Shown here in pieces: positions 1 to 8,181 of a DNA stretch of 64,000 nucleotides. A model generated the notes under the pieces. That model saw only the letters and a list, made by a program, of their open reading frames with translations, did not search any database and was not told where the DNA came from. The stretch comes from Arthrobacter sp. 31Y. GTDB taxonomy: Bacteria > Actinomycetota > Actinomycetes > Actinomycetales > Micrococcaceae. A program made the translations under genes and the position numbers. Each line of letters opens with the position of its first letter. The stretch's first letter is position 1. The stretch is from assembly GCF_000526335.1 (NCBI RefSeq), contig NZ_JAFW01000001.1:2604001-2668000 (forward strand), written 5' to 3'.

Positions 1-127
1 CAATGGCCTCCCTGGCGTTGGGTACGGCGAGGAACGGTGTGAGGCTGGTCAGGCCGTTCGGGATGCCGTGAGTAGTGTGTTCACCGTTGGCTGCTGTGAA
101 GGACTCTGTGCTTGTAGTATCTGTCAT
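1..127 (-). CDS. VOC-family (glyoxalase/PhnB-like) protein, N-terminal part
   Basis: Only the first 42 codons lie in the window; the gene continues past the left edge. The ATG is at 127 on the minus strand. After a polar Thr/Ser-rich leader of about 28 residues comes the stretch LTPFLAVPNAREAI, typical of the first beta strand and helix of PhnB-like VOC proteins (usually followed by DFY..VFGA). The gene is divergent from the AraC-type regulator at 207, which may control it; that link is inferred from position only. Substrate cannot be told from this fragment. Confidence 0.6.
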   Translation of the reverse strand, partial: MTDTTSTESFTAANGEHTTHGIPNGLTSLTPFLAVPNAREAI

Positions 128-206
128 GGTTATGACGCTACGGGCACCCTGCCCCGTAGCGCTTGAAGATTCGCGACAGCTTTAATCCTCAAGGGGAAAG
201 GCTCCA

Positions 207-1019
207 ATGGATGGTTCGTTCAAGGGCATCCTCTATCCGGCGAGGCTGCCCACCTTCCACCGGTTTCCCGCCCCCGCTTCCGTAGCCCACCTGGTGCAGT
301 GGTTCTGGATTCCGGAGTGGAACATCGAGCCCGGCCGGTCATCACGTCAACACGTGATCGCGTACCCAACATCCAACTTGGTGGTGCAGGGCGATGCGGT
401 GGAGTTCTCCGGCCCTACAACCCGGGCCGCTTACCGGGACCTGACGGGCCAGGGTTGGGCCGTGGGCGCATTACTCCGGCCCGCCGCCGTGCCCTTGTTC
501 ACCGACAACCCGGCAGCCCTCCGTGATCAGGAAGTGGTGCTGGAGTCGACGGAGCTGCTCAGTGCTGTGTCAGAAGCCATGACGGCAATTCCAAGTGGCA
601 ACACGCGCGACGACGGCGCCCGCCGCGAGCGGGCAGTTGAAGCCTTTGTCGCGTGGTTGGTTTCCCTGGAATGTGTTGCTTCCGAGGAGGCCTTGCTGGC
701 GAACCGCATGATGGACGTGATCGCTGCCGAGCCCAACGTGTTCTTGATGGAGGACGTCGCGTCCCGTCTTGCAGTGTCGCCGAGAACCCTCCAGAGAATT
801 GCCGGAAAGTACGTCGGCTTGAGTCCTTCTGCCCTCATACGGCGCCGCAGGTTGCAGGATGCCGCCGAGCTTGCCCGGTCCAACCCAACAGCGGACCTGG
901 CCGCGGTCGCCGTCGAACTTGGCTACGCCGACCATGCCCACCTGACCAACGATTTCCGCAAGTACTTGGGGTTCACGCCGAGTTCGTACCGGCGGTCGGT
1001 GGGTGAAAACCCGGGCTAG
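207..1019 (+). CDS. AraC-family transcriptional regulator
   Basis: A 270-residue protein with a C-terminal AraC/XylS double helix-turn-helix (about residues 165-262), including LAVSPRTLQRIAGKYVGLSP and the second-helix signature LGYADHAHLTNDFRKYLGFTPSSYRR-like region. The N-terminal part resembles the DUF6597 sensor half found in many actinobacterial AraC regulators (PAPASVAHLVQWFW). The ATG follows an AAGGGGAAAGG ribosome site. It is divergent from the VOC gene with about 80 bp between them, so local control of that gene is plausible. The ligand is unknown. Confidence 0.85.
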   Translation: MDGSFKGILYPARLPTFHRFPAPASVAHLVQWFWIPEWNIEPGRSSRQHVIAYPTSNLVVQGDAVEFSGPTTRAAYRDLTGQGWAVGALLRPAAVPLFTDNPAALRDQEVVLESTELLSAVSEAMTAIPSGNTRDDGARRERAVEAFVAWLVSLECVASEEALLANRMMDVIAAEPNVFLMEDVASRLAVSPRTLQRIAGKYVGLSPSALIRRRRLQDAAELARSNPTADLAAVAVELGYADHAHLTNDFRKYLGFTPSSYRRSVGENPG

Positions 1020-1036
1020 CCTGGAACCGGATCCGC

Positions 1037-1522
1037 TCAGTTTGCCGGTGCTTTAGGTGCCGTTGCCTTGGGAGAGAAATAGGCGCACTGCCATTGCTGG
1101 GTACGGGTGGCTTGGCGGTTGCTCACTGCCGACCACGGTGGATACACCCGGAAGCCGCGCTTCCCACCGACGCCGTTCACGGACACGATCCCGTGCTTGG
1201 CCAGCGCGGATGTTGGAAAGGTGAAGTGGCCTGCCCTGGTTCCTTCGCGGACTGTAATCACCAGCAGGTGGGTGCCGTCTTCGGCGGGGAAGGGTTCGGT
1301 GGAACCGTCCTGAGCACGCTGCCAAACAGCGACGAACAATCCCACCTTCGTGGGGGTGAGCTTTCCCACCCGGAACCGGATCCGTTCTTGCCCGAGACTG
1401 GCGACGGCCGCACCGTACTCGTGATTGTCGGCCTCCGGCACCGGTATTGAGGAGTACCCCGACGACGGACTGAGGGCCCGCAGTGCCTCGGCTACATCTG
1501 GGTGGATATCGTGGAGGGGCAC
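1037..1522 (-). CDS. MepB-family protein
   Basis: A 161-residue soluble protein. The stretch from about residue 30 to 145 (YGAAVASLGQERIRFRVGKLTPTKVG, then GLFVAVWQRAQDGSTEPFPAED and FPTSALAKHGIVS) matches the MepB domain, first named from the staphylococcal mepRAB multidrug locus; its biochemical role is unknown. The start is GTG at 1522 behind AGGATGGGAG. It converges with the AraC gene, leaving 17 bp between the stops. No operon partner is evident; the downstream lipoprotein gene runs the same way but is separated. Confidence 0.75.
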   Translation of the reverse strand: MPLHDIHPDVAEALRALSPSSGYSSIPVPEADNHEYGAAVASLGQERIRFRVGKLTPTKVGLFVAVWQRAQDGSTEPFPAEDGTHLLVITVREGTRAGHFTFPTSALAKHGIVSVNGVGGKRGFRVYPPWSAVSNRQATRTQQWQCAYFSPKATAPKAPAN

Positions 1523-1562
1523 GCTCCCATCCTAAGTCGCTGCCGCAGCGGCGGCCGCCGCC

Positions 1563-2045
1563 CTACCGCTGCCGCAAACCCTCGCCGTCCAGCATCACGC
1601 CCGCAGAAATCACCCGGCCACACTGTTCGCCGTAAGGGTACTCACCCTTGGGCGTGAAGGTCACGGTGCGCGCCGGCAGCGCGGTACCGGCTGGGGAGGT
1701 GCCTGTCACCGTCGCCTCCAAAGGAGTCTCGCTGAGGGCGGGAAGCTCAAGAAAGCCCTGGAGAGTCCCATCCGGCGACGACGTTGCTGAGCACACGCCG
1801 TCCGGTGTGCAGCCTTGGTCCACGGAGGTGGCGCCGGGGTTCAGCATCAGTTCCTTTTCTGTGCAGATGCCATCCTGGCATGCCTTCAACCGAAGCGAAG
1901 CAACCTCAGGAGCGTAATCGGCGGCCACGGTCAGGGAAACGCCGGCCACGTGTCCGATCGCCGGACAACCCACGGGTTCGGCGAGGCAGCCAGGGAGAAG
2001 CGCTGCGGTCCCAACAAGGGTTAAAGCCAACCCGATTCTGCCCAT
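1563..2045 (-). CDS. Small secreted lipoprotein, function unknown
   Basis: A 160-residue protein with a signal peptide of about 19 residues ending in the lipobox LLPGC, so it should be lipid-anchored on the outer face of the membrane. The mature part contains several cysteines (CPAIG, CQDGIC, CTPDGVC, CGRV), suggesting disulfides in an extracellular beta-rich domain. I do not recognise a family. It sits upstream of the MepB gene in the same direction, with a GC-rich spacer. Confidence 0.7.
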   Translation of the reverse strand: MGRIGLALTLVGTAALLPGCLAEPVGCPAIGHVAGVSLTVAADYAPEVASLRLKACQDGICTEKELMLNPGATSVDQGCTPDGVCSATSSPDGTLQGFLELPALSETPLEATVTGTSPAGTALPARTVTFTPKGEYPYGEQCGRVISAGVMLDGEGLRQR

Positions 2046-2167
2046 GCTTCAGAGTAGGACTTCGGGCCGTCGGTGTCGCTGAAATGCCGCTGGGGCAGGG
2101 CAAAAGGGGCTGCATCGTTACTACCCCCTGATGTCCGTTGCCCAACCGATACCGCACCCGGCGGAAG

Positions 2168-3151
2168 CTACGACGGAAGCCGCAAACCGCCGTCGTGCAT
2201 TTCCGCCAAACCGTCCAGCAAGAGGCCCTCAAGGGCGCGCTCGAGTTGTTCTGGCGCTGAGTTGAGGCGGTGCAGTGCGGCGAGCGGGATTCCGACACCG
2301 GACGGAGCGAACCCGAGATCGGCCGGCGCTTGCTCGAACATCTCGCGGGGGACGGGGTTGGCAGCTTCGCGGAGGACGGCCATCACAGCGCCGCGCACTT
2401 GGCGGTCCGTGCCATGCCAGGACTGACCCTTGGGGGTGTACGACGGCGGCGGCTCACCGGCCGCGAGCCATGCGCAACTTGAGCGAACCGGGCAGTCTGC
2501 GCACTTGGGACTGCGGGCGGTGCACACCATGGCGCCCAGTTCCATGACCGACGCATTCCAGCGCACGGACAACTCCTGGTCCTCGGGCAGGAGGGCGTCG
2601 GCCAACCGCATTTCGGCGGCGGTCAAAGCAGGAGCCGGGAGTGCGCTGCCGGAGATGAGCCGCGCGTGGACGCGCCGGATGTTGGTATCCACCACTGTTT
2701 CGCGCTGGCCGAAAGCAAAAGCTGCGACGGCGGCGGCTGTGTAGTTGCCGACGCCCGGCAACCTCAGGAGCTCGTCATAAGTGTCAGGAACCTTGCCGCC
2801 GTGCTGCTCACGGATTGCGACGGCGGCCGCGTGCAGCCGCAGGGCACGGCGTGGATAGCCGAGCCGGCCCCAATGGCGGACGGCTGCGCCCGATGGTTCA
2901 TCGGCAAGGTGGGAGGGTGTGGGCCAGCGTTCCATCCAATCGAGCCACACCGGCAGCACCCGGACGACGGGTGTTTGCTGAAGCATCACTTCGCTGACCA
3001 GGATGCCCCACGGGCTGCAATCGGGCTCGCGCCACGGAAGGTCGCGGGCAGTCTCGGCGAACCACTGATCGAGGGTTTGGTGGAGGCCTGCCAGCGGGCC
3101 TGAATCGGGAAGTGTCATGCTGCCATCCACTGTAGTGGAATCCGGACGCAT
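2168..3151 (-). CDS. mutY: A/G-specific adenine DNA glycosylase
   Basis: Removes adenine mispaired with 8-oxoguanine. Visible: the catalytic Glu in SEVMLQQT, the helix-hairpin-helix LPGVGNYTAAAVAAFAFG followed by the catalytic Asp in VDTNIRRVH, and the 4Fe-4S ligands C-x6-C-x2-C-x5-C in MVCTARSPKCADCPVRSSC. From the ATG at 3151 (preceded by AAGGGACGG) it is 327 residues; a second ATG at 3118 is possible. The C-terminal part after the cluster is short and I see no full NUDIX-like 8-oxoG recognition domain. In actinobacteria mutY lies near disA and radA; here all three are on the minus strand but far apart. Confidence 0.93.
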   Translation of the reverse strand: MRPDSTTVDGSMTLPDSGPLAGLHQTLDQWFAETARDLPWREPDCSPWGILVSEVMLQQTPVVRVLPVWLDWMERWPTPSHLADEPSGAAVRHWGRLGYPRRALRLHAAAVAIREQHGGKVPDTYDELLRLPGVGNYTAAAVAAFAFGQRETVVDTNIRRVHARLISGSALPAPALTAAEMRLADALLPEDQELSVRWNASVMELGAMVCTARSPKCADCPVRSSCAWLAAGEPPPSYTPKGQSWHGTDRQVRGAVMAVLREAANPVPREMFEQAPADLGFAPSGVGIPLAALHRLNSAPEQLERALEGLLLDGLAEMHDGGLRLPS

Positions 3152-3530
3152 CGCCGTCCCTTGAGTGGCCGACGAGCGTACGGGGGGCAATCCTGCTGGG
3201 CTCGGCCGACGGTCGGACGCCGCTCTTGCACACCAGATCCTCACCGGCCTCCACGCCCGAACCGGGGCAGCACCGAACAACATCTACGCGAGCCGCCGTG
3301 GTGACCCGCCCAGTCGCTTCACTCCGATAAGCCCCCATATGTTCGATGCGGATCGGTCGAGTCAGGGTTAAATCCGAGACATACTCTGGCAATTGTCAGA
3401 AGAGCAGAATAGGGCGAAATTTCCGCTCGTGACCTTCTCAAATCCCACCCTGAAGCTCGGGCTTGTGACGACAGAGCCGGAGTTCGAAGTATGCCCATAG
3501 TTTTCATAGGCCGATTTCGCCACAGAGTGA
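3152..3530. other. Gene-free decayed stretch upstream of mutY
   Basis: No open frame here has coding character: the short frames on both strands give unrecognisable, composition-driven peptides, and base composition drops toward the right. It holds the mutY promoter region and then runs into a phosphoglycerate mutase remnant. It reads as a boundary between the conserved locus and the accessory block to the right. Confidence 0.5.
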
Positions 3531-3812
3531 GCATGGGTCATCGCGTCGATTCCCCCATGGGCGCGAAAGCTCCGTGTCATCCCGTACTGGAACTCAGAGA
3601 TCACAAGTGACCTCAGCCAAGGTCTTGCTGTTCTCGTTGTCGCCCACAGCAATTCACTTCGAGCCATCGTGCGGCATCTGGAACATACTTCAGACTCTGA
3701 TCTGATGCACCTGAACGTGACCATTGCCGCCCCGCTGGTCTATCGCTTCAATGAGAATCTCCTCCCGATTTCACACCGGGACCTAGCTCTTCCGCCGGTG
3801 AGGGCTAACTAA
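3531..3812 (+). pseudogene. Remnant: C-terminal end of phosphoglycerate mutase (gpmA-like)
   Basis: Translating the plus strand in the frame ending at the TAA of 3810-3812 gives KLRVIPYWNSEI, then VLVVAHSNSLRAIVRHLE, then LNVTIAAPLVYRFNENLLPIS. This is the order of the last 80-90 residues of a 2,3-bisphosphoglycerate-dependent phosphoglycerate mutase (RxLPYW, catalytic AHGNSLRAL loop, PTGxPLVYELD). The catalytic-loop Gly is Ser here. A stop (3528-3530) interrupts the frame just upstream and no N-terminal RHGxS motif is found nearby, so the first two thirds are missing. It is most likely a relic left when the region was rearranged. Confidence 0.7.
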
Positions 3813-3867
3813 ACATCGGCAGCCAGTTCCAGCACCTGGCCAACACGGAGTGTTGGGGCACGGGGCC

Positions 3868-5070
3868 TCACAGAGGATCTCCGCTGGATTCACTGAACCC
3901 GGCTTCGCCAGCGTCGGATCCTCCAACCACGGCGATGGCGCCGACCAGGAGGGCGGCGTTGGCCCAGAAGATTCCGAGCACACCCAAGGGCGCTGCGAAG
4001 GAGCCAACAGCCAGTGGCAGGGCGATCTGGGCCAGTCTGTTGACGGTCATGCGGAGCCCAAGGACCGCGCCGTGATTGGCAGTGGCTGTCAGGGATACTA
4101 CCCAGGCCATGGTCAGGGGCTGTGGAATGCCGAGGCCAAGGCCGAGCCCCACCATGACAGCAATGGCACCCCAAGGTCCTACAAAGGGAAGTGCGGCCAG
4201 GGAGGCGACGGCAGCCGCCATAGAGATGACCAGAATGGCCTTGCGGCCAAAGCGATGAATGAGCCGTGAAAGACCAAGCCGGCTAAGAACCGATACTGCA
4301 GCGCGCAGCGCCAGCAAGAGACCCACGGCGGCGGCACTGACGTTCTGCTCGGTGGCCCAGACCGGGACAAAGGCATACATGAGGTCAACGGTCACCAGCA
4401 CGGCGCCGCTGACGACAAGTGAACGCCAGAGTCCCGGGGATTTGAGGACATGGGTGACTTTGATGGGCCCTGCAACGGAGCGCCTCCCTTCACGGAGACG
4501 CGCGTCCGTTCGGCGGAGAAAGAAATATGCGGGAGTCGCCAGGGTGCTGAAGCACAGGCAGACCACCAGGCCCAGGCTGGTGTCTGGCTGGGCTCCTTGC
4601 GCGACACCCAGTGAGGCGATGATGGTCACTGCGGGCGGTCCGATGAGCTGGCCAATTGAGGCCGCCGCTGTGAGGGTCCCGAAGGCGCTGTCAGAAGAGC
4701 CGCCTTTACTGATATGGGCGACAAAAGCCTGCTGGCCCACCATGACCATGAGGTGCCCCAAGCCAATGACGGCACTGGCGATCAGCAGGACCGGAAGGCC
4801 GCGGAGGGTCAGCATGGTGAGCGTTCCGGCGGCTGCAGTCAGCAGCCCGGTGAACGCCACGGCAGTGCCGCCAAATTTGTCTGCTGTCCGTCCAGCCGTG
4901 AGTGCCAGCAGCAGTGCCGGGAGCGCAAAGCTGGAGGCTAATAGTCCCAAGAAGGCGGGGTCGGCGCCTTCTGCCAGCGCCCGGTATCCGATGATCAGCC
5001 GGATGCCCACCCATGAGGCCTGGGCCATGATCGTCTGGGAGCTGAGGGCTAAGCGCCACCTGTCATTCAC
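3868..5070 (-). CDS. MFS transporter
   Basis: A 400-residue protein of about twelve hydrophobic segments with MFS-type short loops (AGRTADKFGG after TM2, LIHRFGRKA after TM8). The central loop near residues 195-215 is charged. Its ATG overlaps the stop of the upstream RpiR-type regulator (ATGA), so the two are one transcript. Position next to the tctBAC genes suggests a carrier for a small organic acid or sugar acid, but sequence alone does not give substrate or direction. Confidence 0.85.
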   Translation of the reverse strand: MNDRWRLALSSQTIMAQASWVGIRLIIGYRALAEGADPAFLGLLASSFALPALLLALTAGRTADKFGGTAVAFTGLLTAAAGTLTMLTLRGLPVLLIASAVIGLGHLMVMVGQQAFVAHISKGGSSDSAFGTLTAAASIGQLIGPPAVTIIASLGVAQGAQPDTSLGLVVCLCFSTLATPAYFFLRRTDARLREGRRSVAGPIKVTHVLKSPGLWRSLVVSGAVLVTVDLMYAFVPVWATEQNVSAAAVGLLLALRAAVSVLSRLGLSRLIHRFGRKAILVISMAAAVASLAALPFVGPWGAIAVMVGLGLGLGIPQPLTMAWVVSLTATANHGAVLGLRMTVNRLAQIALPLAVGSFAAPLGVLGIFWANAALLVGAIAVVGGSDAGEAGFSESSGDPL

Positions 5071-5909
5071 GCCCGGAGGGGAATCTCATCTGCGCCACCG
5101 AGCAGTCTGGTGAGGTCCTCGATCGCATCGCGTGCCGCCCGATACCGCGCTGGGTCCAGGTGGAAAATGGCGAGCTGCAAGGAATAGGCGAGCATAATTG
5201 GAACGAGCTGAGTGCGGTATTCTCCATCGTCACCCCGCCTGGCCGTGATGAGGTGATCGGGGCTGGGCCGGAAGCGGTAGCCGGGAACGTCCGAAAGCAG
5301 GATGGTCTTCCCGCCCCTTCGGGCAGCTTCGGAGACCAGTGCGGCGAGTTGACTTGGCGCCTCACGCAGGGCCAGCCCGATCAGGGTGCTGTTGCTGTCA
5401 AAGCTGGCAAAACGTTCGGCCATGTCTTTGGGGGTCGTGCCCAGCGAAACAGTAGTCAGGCCCAGCCTCCGCAAGCGTCGGGCCAGAAGGTCCCGCGTTG
5501 GCTTGTCATCTTCGCGGGAGAACAAGTAAATCGTCTGCGATTCATGCAATGTCCTAGCGGCAGCATCCAGTACTTCTTGGGGGACGAAGTGGGGAAGACG
5601 CTTCAGGGCCAGGATTTCGTCAGCGACGAAAGCGGAGAGGTCGTAGCCCGAGTCACCCCGCATGACGCCGCCGTGGTGTTCGGTGATCTCCGTTTCGTCC
5701 TTGCGGAGATCGTTCCGCAGGTCGGGATAGCCGCGGTATCCGAGCTTCTTTGCGAGGCGAACCACCGTGGACTCGTGAGTTTTGGCCCGCTCGGCTACTT
5801 CCGCGGCCGGTATGCCGGACATGGTGCCTGACATGAGCACGTTCATGACGCGTTCTTCCGAGGCGCTGAGGCGGACGGTGCTGCTGGCAACTACTGCTTT
5901 GAAACTCAA
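5067..5909 (-). CDS. MurR/RpiR-family transcriptional regulator
   Basis: N-terminal HTH_6 domain (LSASEERVMNVLMSG, then IPAAEVAERAKTHESTVVRLAKKLGYRGYPDLR-like recognition region) followed by a SIS sugar-phosphate-type fold (about residues 125-260, TIYLFSREDDKPTRDLLARRL, GLALREAP). I place the start at the TTG at 5909 because a strong AAGGAG lies 7 bases upstream; longer readings to 6002 or 6080 lack a ribosome site and extend into the divergent promoter. This gives 280 residues. It overlaps the MFS gene by 4 bp and faces tctB across 150 bp holding an inverted repeat, so it probably controls both. Confidence 0.85.
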   Translation of the reverse strand: MSFKAVVASSTVRLSASEERVMNVLMSGTMSGIPAAEVAERAKTHESTVVRLAKKLGYRGYPDLRNDLRKDETEITEHHGGVMRGDSGYDLSAFVADEILALKRLPHFVPQEVLDAAARTLHESQTIYLFSREDDKPTRDLLARRLRRLGLTTVSLGTTPKDMAERFASFDSNSTLIGLALREAPSQLAALVSEAARRGGKTILLSDVPGYRFRPSPDHLITARRGDDGEYRTQLVPIMLAYSLQLAIFHLDPARYRAARDAIEDLTRLLGGADEIPLRA

Positions 5910-5970
5910 GATGGCTCTCCTTTGAGGCCCAGCGGAAATTCCTGTGATGCTTGACACTCTCTCATGAACC

Positions 5971-5992
5971 TGCAATCCTGTGCAAGATTGCA
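5971..5992. promoter_or_regulatory. Candidate operator, inverted repeat between rpiR-type gene and tctB
   Basis: TGCAATC and GATTGCA are perfect inverted repeats separated by 8 bp, and the spacer itself contains another TGCAA. It is the clearest dyad in the divergent intergenic region. An RpiR-type dimer is the obvious candidate ligand; this is inference from placement. Confidence 0.4.
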
Positions 5993-6061
5993 AGTTCGTC
6001 ATGATGGCGAATGCTGCATCACTATTTTCTCCACTTTGCCGCAGAGAGGCGGACAACGAAG

Positions 6062-6655
6062 ATGCAAACCCTCCAAGCACCCGTTGCGCTTGAATGGACG
6101 GTCGCTGCGGCGGCTGTCGCAGGCGGGCTGACCATGGCTGTGGTCGGCGCAGGGTATGGAATGACTAACACCTCCGGCGTTGGCGCCGGATTCTTTCCCA
6201 CTGTCGCTGGATCGCTCATGGCGTTGGCAGGTGTTCTGTGGGCGGGGCAGCTATTGGCAGCCCGTCGGACCATCGCAGTAGTTCCTGCAGGCGATACCCA
6301 GGAGTCCGTACCACCCCACCACGATTCTGAATCCGCGCTGGTAGCCCTGCTGGATGACGACAACAGCGATGAACCTGACGCCGGCGACTTCCCGGACCGC
6401 CAGGGCTGGATCCGTGTAGGGATCATCACCGCATCACTTTTGGGAGCAGCGCTCCTCCTGCCCCTCTTGGGCTACACGGTGGTGATGACGCTGATGCTCG
6501 GGACCATCCTCTTCTTCGTCAGTAAACGCAAGCTCTGGCTCGCCGCCGTTGTCGCACTTGGCGCCGCATTGGCATCCCGTCTGGTCTTCGAGGTGTGGCT
6601 CGGAACGGCACTGCCCACCGCCAGCATCGAATTCCTCGCAGGGTTGGGACTCTAG
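6062..6655 (+). CDS. tctB: Tripartite tricarboxylate transporter small membrane subunit (TctB)
   Basis: About 198 residues from the ATG at 6062; a longer reading to 6011 is possible but adds an atypical leader. Four hydrophobic segments (near residues 12-30, 48-66, 123-142, 150-185) with an acidic cytoplasmic loop (LLDDDNSDEPDAGDFPD) match the TctB layout. With the large TctA permease two bases downstream and the TctC binding protein after it, this forms a complete secondary tripartite system for di- or tricarboxylates energised by the membrane gradient. Confidence 0.85.
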   Translation: MQTLQAPVALEWTVAAAAVAGGLTMAVVGAGYGMTNTSGVGAGFFPTVAGSLMALAGVLWAGQLLAARRTIAVVPAGDTQESVPPHHDSESALVALLDDDNSDEPDAGDFPDRQGWIRVGIITASLLGAALLLPLLGYTVVMTLMLGTILFFVSKRKLWLAAVVALGAALASRLVFEVWLGTALPTASIEFLAGLGL

Positions 6656-6657
6656 CC

Positions 6658-8181
6658 ATGGGATTCGATCAGCTTCTGGGTGGACTCGCCACCGTCTTCA
6701 CTCCTGAACACCTTCTCTTTGCCCTTCTGGGGTGCGTCCTCGGCATGCTGGTGGGTGTCCTGCCGGGCTTCGGCCCGGCGGCCGCCGTGTCACTGCTGAT
6801 ACCGGTAACTTTTGGACTGGATGCCACTTCGGCGATCATCATGCTGGCCGCCATCCTTTACGGTGCAGCTTACGGCGGAACCACGACGGCGGTCCTGCTG
6901 CGGATCCCTGGCGAAGCCTCCTCCATCGCGACTACTTTGGACGGCTACCAGATGGCCAAGAAGGGGCGCGGCGGCCCGGCTCTGGTCATCGCAGCGCTGG
7001 CATCGTTCGTCGGCGGCCTCATCGGCGTGGTGGGATTCGTCGTCGTCGCACCGTTCAGCCGTCTGGCTCTCGAGTTCGGAGCTCCGGAACTGTTCCTCGT
7101 TTCCCTTCTGGGCTTCGCCCTGATCACCAGCTTTGCCGGCAACAATCCTGCCAAGGCTTTGCTCAGTGCGGCCGCGGGACTGGCGATCGCGACGGTGGGT
7201 GTTGACTCCGGTGTAGGGATCGCACGCTTCACCTTCGATATGCCTGAGCTGTTTGACGGCCTGGGCCTGGTAGCTGTGGTGATGGGTGTCTTCGGCCTCA
7301 GCGAAGTCCTCGGACAAGCGCAGAAGGGGCCGTTGGGTGTCCCCAGCCCCCTCAAGGTTGCCAGGCTGCTGCCCACGCGGACGGACCTCCAGCGTTCGGC
7401 CCTCCCGTCCATCCGAGGATCCATCATCGGATTCTTCATGGGACTTCTCCCCGGGTCCCCGGGCGCCGCGACGTCCCTGGCCTCCTACGCTGCCGAGAAG
7501 AAGCTTTCCAAGCACCGGTCCGAGTTCGGCAAGGGTGCCGTGGAAGGTATCGCGGGTCCGGAATCGGCGAACAATGCCCTGGCCGTGTCCTCCATGATTC
7601 CGCTGTTCACCCTCGGGATCCCCACATCGGCAACGGTGGCCATCATGGCCGGAGCGTTCACCATGAACGGGCTGATCCCAGGGCCGCTGTTATTCCGGGA
7701 CAACCCGGACGTGGCATGGGCGATCATCGCCAGCCTCATCGTGGGCAACCTCATCCTGCTGGTGCTCAACGTCCCGCTGGCCCGGGTTTGGATCGCAGTA
7801 TTGAAAGTCCCGTTCCACTACCTGATGGCAGCAATCCTCGCCTTCATGTTCCTGGGCACCTACTCCATCAACGGCAGCGCCTTCGACATCCTCATCATGC
7901 TGGCCGCCGGTGTCCTGGGATACATCTTCCAGCTGACCAAGGTTCCGCTCACCCCGCTGGTCCTGGGCCTGATCCTTGGACCGCTGCTCGAAGAAAACTT
8001 CCAGCGGTCCCTGGCACTGTCGCAGGGCGACTATAGCGTCTTCCTCCAGGGTCCCATCAGCCTGGTCCTCATCGGCGTCATAGCCATCGCCATCCTGTTC
8101 GGCGCCGTCCGTCCACTCATCGCATCACTGCTGAAGAAGAAATCAACCACCCCCATCGCACCAAAGGAGCTTGCGAAATGA
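6658..8181 (+). CDS. tctA: Tripartite tricarboxylate transporter large permease (TctA)
   Basis: A 507-residue polytopic protein with the family hallmarks GMLVGVLPGFGPAAAVSLLIP near the N-terminus, YGAAYGGTTTAVLLRIPGE, the second inverted copy GFFMGLLPGSPGAATSLASYA, and GPESANNALAVSSMIPLFTLGIPTSAT. The ATG at 6658 starts two bases after the tctB stop. The last codons overlap tctC by ATGA. Length and topology are normal for the family. Confidence 0.93.
   Translation: MGFDQLLGGLATVFTPEHLLFALLGCVLGMLVGVLPGFGPAAAVSLLIPVTFGLDATSAIIMLAAILYGAAYGGTTTAVLLRIPGEASSIATTLDGYQMAKKGRGGPALVIAALASFVGGLIGVVGFVVVAPFSRLALEFGAPELFLVSLLGFALITSFAGNNPAKALLSAAAGLAIATVGVDSGVGIARFTFDMPELFDGLGLVAVVMGVFGLSEVLGQAQKGPLGVPSPLKVARLLPTRTDLQRSALPSIRGSIIGFFMGLLPGSPGAATSLASYAAEKKLSKHRSEFGKGAVEGIAGPESANNALAVSSMIPLFTLGIPTSATVAIMAGAFTMNGLIPGPLLFRDNPDVAWAIIASLIVGNLILLVLNVPLARVWIAVLKVPFHYLMAAILAFMFLGTYSINGSAFDILIMLAAGVLGYIFQLTKVPLTPLVLGLILGPLLEENFQRSLALSQGDYSVFLQGPISLVLIGVIAIAILFGAVRPLIASLLKKKSTTPIAPKELAK

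Noticed and set aside
2898..3392. A 164-residue minus-strand frame over the mutY start
   Set aside because: It is antisense-phase noise over mutY with Arg/Pro-rich content and no recognisable motif.
3319..3724. Minus-strand protein genes of 71 and 118 residues upstream of mutY
   Set aside because: Composition is unlike coding DNA of this genome, no ribosome site, and the plus strand of the same bases reads as a phosphoglycerate mutase end.
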